From a virus: a DNA stretch of 33,902 nucleotides. The notes under the pieces were generated by a model. That model saw nothing but the letters and a program-made list of their open reading frames with translations, searched no databases and was not told the origin of the DNA. Below, piece by piece: positions 29,513-33,902 of the stretch. The stretch spans positions 1 through 33,902 of IMG/VR virus record IMGVR_UViG_3300012929_000036; one strand, 5' to 3'. The stretch's first letter is position 1. Each line of letters starts with the position of its first letter. The position numbers and the translations under genes are program-made.

Positions 29513-30550
29513 ACCGCCAACAAGATAGTACTTGCCGTTCCCGAGTCGCGAAATCTCATCCTTCCTGTGCATCTGTCCAAGCAACCATCTGATTGAACTA
29601 CGGTTCTTTCCAATCGCCGCCGCGATTTCCACTGGCGTCATGGGTTCAATGTTCGCTTTTAGTACTTTTATGATGTCCAGGCGGGCTTCCGACTTCCTGA
29701 AATCCTCGGCCGGCCCCAACAGGGTGACGCATCCGGTATCCGGATCGAATTGGAGCGCCACCGAGCGCTCGGCAACGTCCCTCCCGCGGATATGCAGCTC
29801 GCCCGTCAGGGACCCTGCCGCACGCTCCAGTACGAGCGTCGTGTCGGCGGCGCCTGACAGTCCCATCGTGCCGCTGATCCGCATCACCGGGTCCTCGGCC
29901 GCGCCCTTATTCGTGTGATGCACCAGCAGCATCGGCAAGCCGTTGTCGCGGGCCAGCTTGTGGAACGGCGTGATCGTCGCATAATCCTGGTCGTAGACGC
30001 CCTTGGCGCGGTCCTGCGCGCCCTTCACCTTGGCCAGTACGTCAACGATAACCAGACGCGGATTCTCGCGCGAGGCTATCCAACCCTCGATTCTATCCAT
30101 CCCGCCCTGGTCGAGCGTCGCCCATTCGGTGGCTATTTCCAGCCCGTGCGGGGCCGGCGCGCCCTGCAAAATGGCGCGCATCCGATCGGCTATCCGGCGC
30201 TCCGAGTCCTCAAGCGCCAAGTAGAGCACGTCCCCAGGCTCGCAGGGAACGCAGCCAAGGGCCGAGCCGCCACGCGCCACCGCCAGTGCCCAATCCAGGA
30301 CGATGAAGCTCTTGCCTCGGCTTTTAGGCCCCGCGAGAAGTGATACGCCCTCCGGCACGAAATTCGGAATTGCCCACCGGATCGGCGCATACTTCGTTCC
30401 CGCGATGTCGTCCGCCCGCCGCGTCGGCAGCGGAACCGTCGAATAACCGTTCCCCTTGTAGCGCGCCGCGTTGAGCCGCAGATTCGCCTCAAACGTCCGC
30501 GACGCCGATTTAGAGGCGAGCGGCCTTGTCGGCTTGTCGCCGAACGCCAC
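29501..30550 (-). CDS. RepA-type AAA helicase / DNA replication ATPase
   Basis: Predicted 349-residue RecA-fold ATPase. G-P-K-S-R-G-K-S (about 74-81) is Walker A; L-Y-L-A-L-E-D-S (about 109-116) and R-L-V-I-V-D (165-170) give the acidic Walker B region; L-L-V-H-H-T-N-K (about 208-215) is the RepA-type H-H-T motif. The C-terminal domain (about 255-349) includes a winged helix-like segment. This matches the AAA_25/RepA hexameric helicase family encoded by RSF1010-like replicons and many phages. It would unwind DNA for replication. Start is GTG 30550 with GGGA at 6 nt, or TTG 30562. It follows a methyltransferase with overlapping signals. Confidence 0.88.
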   Translation of the reverse strand: MAFGDKPTRPLASKSASRTFEANLRLNAARYKGNGYSTVPLPTRRADDIAGTKYAPIRWAIPNFVPEGVSLLAGPKSRGKSFIVLDWALAVARGGSALGCVPCEPGDVLYLALEDSERRIADRMRAILQGAPAPHGLEIATEWATLDQGGMDRIEGWIASRENPRLVIVDVLAKVKGAQDRAKGVYDQDYATITPFHKLARDNGLPMLLVHHTNKGAAEDPVMRISGTMGLSGAADTTLVLERAAGSLTGELHIRGRDVAERSVALQFDPDTGCVTLLGPAEDFRKSEARLDIIKVLKANIEPMTPVEIAAAIGKNRSSIRWLLGQMHRKDEISRLGNGKYYLVGGGYQ

Positions 30551-30552
30551 GG

Positions 30553-31038
30553 TCAGTCCCAACCCTTGAGCGCGCGATAGCTATGCCAAGCGATCGTGAC
30601 GGCACCCGATCCAATGAATAAATCCGTGAACTCGTCGCCAGCTTCGATGCCAATCGCATCGAACAGCCAATGACAAACTTTCTCCGGCTTCACGCCACAT
30701 AGGCCGCGCTTGAGTGTTATGTTCTCGGCACACCAATCCCGCACCGTTGGCATGGTGCGGTCGCCCTTGCGCCAGCCCCGGACGATGATCGGTTCCCAAG
30801 CATAGGCAACGCGGACGTTCGGCTTGAAGATCGCGAACGGCTTGACCCACGCGAATATCCGCACGTCTTCGGGACATAGCGGGAGAAGGTAGCGAAGGGA
30901 CGGACTCGACGCTGACAAAGCCCACGCGGCGTACTCCGAATCGAGCCGCTGAATCAACGCAGCATGGTCGACCTCATCGCAGCCGTAGAGTTTGCGCGCT
31001 TGCCCGACATATGGAGGGTCGGCGTATGCGAAGCGCAT
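30553..31038 (-). CDS. Orphan DNA methyltransferase (D-P-P-Y, beta-type order)
   Basis: Predicted 161-residue adenine/cytosine-N4 methyltransferase-like protein. D-P-P-Y is at residues 7-10, F-A-W-V-K-P-F near 62-68, W-E-P-I-I-V-R-G at 81-88, K-P-E-K-V-C-H-W-L-F-D at 117-127 and F-I-G-S-G-A-V at 141-147. The order (catalytic motif first, SAM-binding motif last) is of the permuted beta type. No restriction endonuclease is nearby, so it is an orphan enzyme for self-protection or gene control. The exact base and site cannot be told. The ATG is 2 nt after the upstream stop. Confidence 0.85.
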   Translation of the reverse strand: MRFAYADPPYVGQARKLYGCDEVDHAALIQRLDSEYAAWALSASSPSLRYLLPLCPEDVRIFAWVKPFAIFKPNVRVAYAWEPIIVRGWRKGDRTMPTVRDWCAENITLKRGLCGVKPEKVCHWLFDAIGIEAGDEFTDLFIGSGAVTIAWHSYRALKGWD

Positions 31039-31040
31039 GA

Positions 31041-31367
31041 TTAGGCGACCTTGGCGCTGTCCCTCGCCTGTTCAAGCTCCTGCCGCCATTTGAGCCGCTG
31101 CACTATCACCGTCTTGTGCGGCCCCGGATGAAATTCGCCGCAGTACCAGTTGTAGTCAATGCTCTGTGCGTCGTAAGGCTGCACATTCTCCCCGGTCGTG
31201 GCTGGTGCCCAGCGACGGCAGTAGCCCCAAGCGCGCGGCTCGACTCGCGGATCTTCCCAATAGCTCAGACAGCCGGCACACGATGGGATGTCCGAATCGC
31301 CGAGCTTCTCGACGAAATCCAACGTCGCGAGCAGACGGGACCACGATTCGGAATACGAGATAGCCAT
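31041..31367 (-). CDS. Cys4 zinc-binding-like protein under leader control
   Basis: Predicted 108-residue protein. C-A-G-C (about residues 30-33), Y-C-R-R-W (about 49-53) and W-Y-C-G-E-F (about 74-79) give four Cys with spacing similar to small phage zinc-ribbon-like proteins. The C-terminal tail is a charged helix (K-W-R-Q-E-L-E-Q-A-R). The ATG at 31367 has AGGGAG 6 nt upstream; this ribosome site is predicted to be base-paired in a pseudoknot (31374-31428). A weak TTG start at 31373 is less likely. It is the first gene after that leader; methyltransferase and helicase follow. Confidence 0.65.
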   Translation of the reverse strand: MAISYSESWSRLLATLDFVEKLGDSDIPSCAGCLSYWEDPRVEPRAWGYCRRWAPATTGENVQPYDAQSIDYNWYCGEFHPGPHKTVIVQRLKWRQELEQARDSAKVA

Positions 31368-31373
31368 TGACAA

Positions 31374-31428
31374 CTCCCTGATGATTACAGCGGGCGGGAT
31401 CGCCTCAGGGAGAGAGCGATATCCCGCC
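31374..31428 (-). ncRNA. Predicted 5' leader pseudoknot sequestering a ribosome site
   Basis: In the minus-strand mRNA a stem forms between 31416-31428 and 31393-31403 (GGCGGGAT plus CGC arms with a 2-nt bulge). Its loop (31404-31415) contains CTCCCTGA (31405-31412), fully complementary over 8 bp to TCAGGGAG (31374-31381), which includes the Shine-Dalgarno sequence of the downstream gene. Together these give an H-type pseudoknot with an 11-nt linker. It could act as a translational switch bound by a ligand or protein. Structure is inferred from complementarity; no covariation was tested. Confidence 0.55.
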
Positions 31429-31469
31429 GCGCGTGGCCGAATCTGGCGGAGGATCAGGCCGCCACGGCC

Positions 31470-31498
31470 AATCTATCTAAATCAAAATCCTGTTACAA
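31470..31498 (-). promoter_or_regulatory. Candidate promoter for the pseudoknot leader
   Basis: Minus-strand TTGTAA (31493-31498), 17-bp spacer and TAGATT (31470-31475), each four of six consensus matches, in an AT-rich patch. It would start a transcript near 31463 with a leader of about 95 nt holding the pseudoknot before the ATG at 31367. Supports, but does not prove, a dedicated leader for the Cys-rich gene, methyltransferase and helicase. Confidence 0.4.
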
Positions 31499-31732
31499 GT
31501 TCCGCAACGCCCGCAATGCTTCGCTGTAATTGGCCCGCGAATCGACCGCCCGCCATTCGTTGGCCCGGCAGTTCAACTCATGGACCTTCAACACGATCGA
31601 AGCCAACGGCCGCCCGAGCGCCCGTGCGATCTCGCGGTTTCGCTTCCTGTCGGCATGGAGAATCAGCAACACGCAGAGATCGGATTTGGTCCATCGATGG
31701 CCGCGGCCGATGCGCGGCCCGGCTGGCCTCAA
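31493..31732 (-). CDS. GcrA/SANT-like HTH protein, TTG start
   Basis: Predicted 79-residue protein whose middle (about residues 12-55) reads H-R-W-T-K-S-D-L-C-V-L-L, R-E-I-A-R-A-L-G-R-P-L-A-S-I and V-H-E-L, a three-helix Myb/SANT or GcrA-type DNA-binding fold. I start it at TTG 31732 because it overlaps the preceding stop as TTGA; a longer frame would run 115 nt into the preceding gene with Arg/Ala-rich sequence. It lies next to another HTH gene. Likely a transcription regulator, specifics unknown. Confidence 0.55.
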   Translation of the reverse strand: MRPAGPRIGRGHRWTKSDLCVLLILHADRKRNREIARALGRPLASIVLKVHELNCRANEWRAVDSRANYSEALRALRNL

Positions 31733-31953
31733 GGCTTCTCGGTCGAACCAGAGTCGGGCGCTGGAATCGTCAACTCGCCGGTCAGCAGCCGCCGCATAAT
31801 GTCCTCCGTAACGGCGTCGTAATCCGTCGGCAGCGTCTTCCATTTCCGCACTCCCGCGATATAGTCTGCGATCTCGCCGTCCGTCATGACGCGCTCGCTC
31901 ACAACTCTGTCTGTCACCGTGACGCGCCCCAAATCATCACTCGGGCTGGACAT
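31729..31953 (-). CDS. Hypothetical early protein
   Basis: Predicted 74-residue acidic protein, M-S-S-P-S-D-D-L-G-R-V-T-V-T-D-R, with a central helix (G-E-I-A-D-Y-I-A-G-V-R-K-W) and no known motif. AGGTGG lies 5 nt before the ATG at 31953. It overlaps the GcrA-like gene end by 17 nt and ends in the TTGA overlap with the next gene. Unknown function, in the early regulatory cluster. Confidence 0.55.
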   Translation of the reverse strand: MSSPSDDLGRVTVTDRVVSERVMTDGEIADYIAGVRKWKTLPTDYDAVTEDIMRRLLTGELTIPAPDSGSTEKP

Positions 31954-32296
31954 GGCCACCTATAGCCGGATAGCAGAGTCGGCAATGCGCCAGGCAATAC
32001 GGCTTGTCGAGAAATACCGGCAATCCACAGAACGTCCGCACGGCGTCCATCGCCTTGCCGAGCGGGTAGCGGCATTGGCCGCGCGCCAGCCGTTCCAGCG
32101 CCGCCCCGCCGCCATTCACGACAGCGTGCTTGCCGCTCCGCTCCTGCGTGCGCAGCAGCCCACGCCGGCCGACGACGCCGAGCACCGCATCCCGCGAGAT
32201 ACCGAACTTCCAGGCGATGGCCGAGGCCCGATGCTTCGCGATCCACAGCGCCGCGATCTCATCATTCCGCTCGCGGTGGCGCTCCTGGGATTTCAT
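31937..32296 (-). CDS. GcrA-like regulator
   Basis: Predicted 119-residue protein. The N-terminal helices (E-I-A-A-L-W-I-A-K-H-R-A-S-A-I-A-W-K-F-G-I-S-R-D-A-V, broken for length) form the GcrA-like HTH, and the C-terminal part has C-R-Y-P (about 73-76), F-C-G-L-P-V (about 87-92) and P-Y-C-L-A-H-C (about 97-103), the characteristic GcrA zinc-like ending. GcrA of Alphaproteobacteria activates promoters with CcrM-methylated GANTC. The ATG at 32296 overlaps the DUF1064 stop (ATGA). A phage homologue could redirect host cell-cycle transcription. Family call fairly strong, role inferred. Confidence 0.75.
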   Translation of the reverse strand: MKSQERHRERNDEIAALWIAKHRASAIAWKFGISRDAVLGVVGRRGLLRTQERSGKHAVVNGGGAALERLARGQCRYPLGKAMDAVRTFCGLPVFLDKPYCLAHCRLCYPAIGGHVQPE

Positions 32297-32664
32297 GCCG
32301 GAATGATCCGCAGCTCGTGGTCCGGATACAACGCGCGGAACAGCTTGGCCTTGAGCTTGAACAATGTCGTAGCGCATCCCTTGCAATCTTCCGCTACTTC
32401 GGCCCCTTTTTCGGTATAGGAAAAGTCAGCTTCGTACTCGCCGACCTTGATGCCGTTGACGACGAACGGATAGCGCGAGTGAATGCGCAGGTTGTCGATT
32501 CTCTTGCCCTTTAGGAGCAGCTTGAGTTCCCGATACCGCCGCCACTCGGCCTCGCTGTCGAACGAAAATCCGTCCTCCTTGCATCGCCGATTCTTATATT
32601 TGCTTGGCTTCGGCCGCTTGATGAGTCGCCGCGCATCGGGCGCGGCGATGGTCTTAACCATCAT
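32293..32664 (-). CDS. DUF1064 nuclease-like protein
   Basis: Predicted 123-residue protein of the DUF1064 family found in many phages. Signature residues are S-K-Y-K-N-R-R (21-27), F-D-S-E-A-E-W-R-R-Y (35-44), L-R-I-H-S-R-Y-P-F (about 59-67), Y-E-A-D-F-S-Y (77-83) and E-D-C-K-G (92-96). The E-A-D and D-x-K pair resemble the PD-(D/E)xK nuclease core of Holliday junction resolvase-like enzymes, a hypothesis for this family. Two ATGs are adjacent (32664 and 32661). It sits between a Cys-rich gene and the GcrA-like gene, both with ATGA overlaps. Confidence 0.82.
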   Translation of the reverse strand: MMVKTIAAPDARRLIKRPKPSKYKNRRCKEDGFSFDSEAEWRRYRELKLLLKGKRIDNLRIHSRYPFVVNGIKVGEYEADFSYTEKGAEVAEDCKGCATTLFKLKAKLFRALYPDHELRIIPA

Positions 32665-33125
32665 GACTTCATGGCCTCGTCCATGCGCGCAATCACGTAT
32701 GTCTGCGACTCGCCAGCGGACAGGCCGTCGCCAAGCGGCGTTATCAAACCGCTTTTTTGGAGGGCCGCGAAACAGACCGGCGAAATCTTCCGGCCCGTGC
32801 TCAGCCGGTACTCGATCTCCCGCGACATCTCCTCGCGCACAACCGGGAGGATCGTCTTAACAATCTCTGCGCCGGCTTCAATCTGATCGAACACGCCGGC
32901 TTGGTGACGGCTAAGAACGATGCCCCGGCGCGTTCGATCCTGCGCGCGATCGGCACTATCGTGCCATTCCTCCAGCGTCGTTTCAAAGCCATCGCAATAC
33001 CCCTGTATGTCCGTCACCACCTTGTAGCGTGGTGACGCCTGGTTGGTGCAGCGGCCGTTGTACTGGTAACCGCGCACGGATGAATCACGTTGATGGAACC
33101 GACAGGTGCCGCACGAATCGCTCAT
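32661..33125 (-). CDS. Cys-rich N-terminus early protein
   Basis: Predicted 154-residue protein. The first 50 residues carry C-G-T-C-R-F-H (5-11), C27 and a late C44 in G-Y-C-D-G-F, a four-Cys metal-binding-like module related in pattern to the 108-residue protein at 31041-31367. The remainder (about 55-154) is an alpha-helical region (R-R-G-I-V-L-S-R-H-Q, I-E-A-G-A-E-I-V-K-T-I-L) without known family. The ATG overlaps the regulator stop (ATGA), and the stop overlaps the DUF1064 start. Possibly a nucleic-acid-binding early protein. Confidence 0.65.
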   Translation of the reverse strand: MSDSCGTCRFHQRDSSVRGYQYNGRCTNQASPRYKVVTDIQGYCDGFETTLEEWHDSADRAQDRTRRGIVLSRHQAGVFDQIEAGAEIVKTILPVVREEMSREIEYRLSTGRKISPVCFAALQKSGLITPLGDGLSAGESQTYVIARMDEAMKS

Positions 33126-33343
33126 GCCGCCGACTCTCTATCGTCGTAGGCGCGCATCCAATCGCGCACGCGCACAACCGTGCTGGGGAGCGACTCGGCG
33201 CCGCGCCGCATGTTGAATACGAACTCCGTCTTGTTGACGGCTTCCTTGCCGAGCCGGCGCGCGCTCATGCCGGGTGTGCGGGCGATGAACGACTCGACCT
33301 CGGCCTTGAAGATTTCCCAATCGGTCTGCGATTTCTTTGCCAT
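33122..33343 (-). CDS. Small HTH regulator (Cro/CI-like)
   Basis: Predicted 73-residue protein, M-A-K-K-S-Q-T-D-W-E-I-F-K, with M-S-A-R-R-L-G-K-E-A-V-N (about 26-37) and F-V-F-N-M-R-R-G-A-E-S-L-P-S (about 41-54) typical of a short helix-turn-helix protein family seen in alphaproteobacterial phages and genomes (G-x-S-x-R-x-L-G-x-x-A, then x-x-R-x-G-x-x-P). It starts the minus-strand early operon, and a divergent gene lies upstream, the usual place for a repressor or Cro. The ATG at 33343 has no ribosome site, fitting a leaderless mRNA. A TTG 21 nt upstream is unlikely. Confidence 0.65.
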   Translation of the reverse strand: MAKKSQTDWEIFKAEVESFIARTPGMSARRLGKEAVNKTEFVFNMRRGAESLPSTVVRVRDWMRAYDDRESAA

Positions 33344-33351
33344 GGCTGCGG

Positions 33352-33380
33352 ACAATACGGCCAAAAAAATGTTCCGTCAA
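33352..33380 (-). promoter_or_regulatory. Early promoter of the HTH regulator, leaderless
   Basis: Minus-strand TTGACG (33375-33380), 17-bp spacer containing a T-run, and TATTGT (33352-33357). The start codon at 33343 begins 9 bases after the -10 box, so the mRNA would have zero to three leader bases. No Shine-Dalgarno sequence is present. The layout is like the leaderless cI transcript of lambda. Confidence 0.55.
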
Positions 33381-33395
33381 CGGCACGCTTGGGCA

Positions 33396-33424
33396 TTGAC
33401 ATCGGGAAGGCGAGGACGTACCTT
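33396..33424 (+). promoter_or_regulatory. Plus-strand promoter of the DUF6948 gene
   Basis: TTGACA (33396-33401), exact consensus, 17-bp spacer, and TACCTT (33419-33424). It drives the GTG-started gene at 33478 with a leader of about 45 nt that holds GGAG 8 nt before the start. It is divergent from the regulator promoter, and the two -35 boxes are 15 bp apart, so one operator could control both. Confidence 0.6.
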
Positions 33425-33477
33425 AATCGGGACAGCAACAGCCCGCGCCTCGGGGACTCAGGGGCGGAGACAATAGC

Positions 33478-33780
33478 GTGACCAATCATCCCCACTGCAA
33501 TAAGCGAGAGCGCGCCGTACTAGTGACGACCTTGCATCGGGGCGTGTTCTTCGGTTATGCGACCCAAACTGATGGCGCGGTCATCGCACTCCGCGCCGCG
33601 CGCAACTGCATCTATTGGTCGAGCGATGTGAAGGGCTTCCTGGGCCTTGCCTCGGATGGCCCGTCGAAGTCCTGCAGGATCGGGCCGGCGGTGGACATCG
33701 AACTGCGCGACATTACCTGCGTGGCCGAAGTTACCGAGGTAGCAGCGACGGCCTGGAACGGTGCCCCGTGGTCGCGGTAA
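33478..33780 (+). CDS. DUF6948-like phage protein
   Basis: Predicted 100-residue protein of a widely occurring phage family (DUF6948-like): R-G-V-F-F-G-Y (21-27), A-R-N-C-I-Y-W-S-S-D (41-50), G-L-A-S-D-G-P-S-K (56-64), C-R-I-G-P-A-V (66-72) and V-A-E-V-T-E (83-88) in the usual order. GTG start at 33478 with GGAG 8 nt upstream. It is the only gene transcribed rightwards at this end and lies under the divergent promoter. It ends just before a hairpin and the G-rich repeat block. Biological role unknown. Confidence 0.78.
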   Translation: MTNHPHCNKRERAVLVTTLHRGVFFGYATQTDGAVIALRAARNCIYWSSDVKGFLGLASDGPSKSCRIGPAVDIELRDITCVAEVTEVAATAWNGAPWSR

Positions 33781-33794
33781 TCCTTACCGGCTCT

Positions 33795-33815
33795 GTCCCT
33801 GATTTCGTCAGGGAC
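33795..33815 (+). terminator. Hairpin after the DUF6948 gene
   Basis: Perfect 8-bp inverted repeat GTCCCTGA (33795-33802) and TCAGGGAC (33808-33815) with a 5-nt loop, 14 nt after the stop. It is stable and well placed to end the plus-strand transcript, but no T-run follows; instead its right arm merges into the tandem G-rich repeat. It could be a terminator without a U-tract or a structural element. Confidence 0.5.
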
Positions 33816-33902
33816 GGGTACGGGGACGGGTACGGGTACGGGGACGGGTACGGGTACGGGGACGGGTCCGGGTCCGGGTACGGGGACGGGTACGGGGACG
33901 GG
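33811..33902. repeat. G-rich 6-bp tandem repeat array at window edge
   Basis: About 90 bp built from GGGTAC and GGGGAC (with two GGGTCC variants) in tandem, running off the end of the window. It has runs of three or four G every six bases, enough for G-quadruplexes on the plus strand. The array begins in the right arm of the hairpin at 33795-33815. In any frame it codes only short dipeptide repeats, so it is most likely non-coding. Confidence 0.85.

Noticed and set aside
31393-31428. Intrinsic terminator between early genes
   Set aside because: The stem is strong but no T-run follows on the minus strand, and loop-to-Shine-Dalgarno complementarity makes a regulatory pseudoknot the better reading.
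1-33902. tRNA genes, CRISPR arrays, integrase and attachment sites
   Set aside because: I found no cloverleaf-like sequence, regular spaced repeat array, tyrosine or serine recombinase motif, or terminal direct repeats that would mark att sites.

Overview
The window reads as a nearly complete genome, or a large prophage-like block, of a short-tailed (podovirus-type) phage of an Alphaproteobacterium. The host assignment rests on GC-rich DNA, a GcrA-like regulator gene, a Cro/CI-sized regulator of an alphaproteobacterial type, and a perfect chromosomal-type parS sequence. The morphogenesis genes fit a podovirus: a P22-sized portal, a DUF5309 (SU10-type) major capsid protein, an SU10-type adaptor, a gp10-like stabilisation protein and large ejection proteins. 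There is no tape-measure or tail-tube gene. I see no integrase, DNA polymerase or ParA/ParB gene, and no tRNA or CRISPR array.

Almost everything is on the minus strand, so transcription runs from right to left. From right to left the layout is: (1) 33.9-29.5 kb, early genes: a small HTH regulator, Cys-rich proteins, a DUF1064 nuclease-like protein, two GcrA/SANT-like HTH proteins, a beta-class DNA methyltransferase and a RepA-type helicase; (2) 29.5-28.8 kb, a convergent intergenic inverted-repeat and AT-rich block, then two small plus-strand genes; (3) 28.5-26.4 kb, a putative small terminase carrying the parS-like palindrome, a structured gene-free stretch, and a string of mini-genes several of which use TTG starts; (4) 26.4-25.0 kb, large terminase; (5) 25.0-23.1 kb, small genes joined by ATGA overlaps; (6) 23.1-15.5 kb, portal, virion protein, scaffold, capsid, small structural proteins and adaptor; (7) a plus-strand HNH endonuclease inserted at 14.9-15.5 kb; (8) 14.8-2.8 kb, tail fibres, stabilisation protein, GNAT-like protein and ejection proteins; (9) 2.6-0.2 kb, lysis module (coiled-coil membrane protein, endolysin, holin, overlapping spanin-like pair, small membrane proteins).

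The few plus-strand genes (DUF551-like at the left edge, HNH endonuclease, two small genes at 28.8-29.2 kb, DUF6948 at the right edge) stand apart from this programme. If the molecule is circular or circularly permuted, the right-edge and left-edge plus-strand genes would lie next to each other.

The most unusual signals are: a 22-bp perfect palindrome containing the parS 16-mer inside the putative small-terminase gene; a predicted H-type pseudoknot whose loop pairs with the ribosome-binding site of the gene ending at 31041; good promoters at three loci whose -10 box sits 6-9 nt from the start codon (leaderless mRNAs); a tail-fibre gene that appears to start at ATT; and an adaptor protein with a fibre-type domain inserted in it. 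All family assignments are by recognition of sequence patterns; no database search was run.
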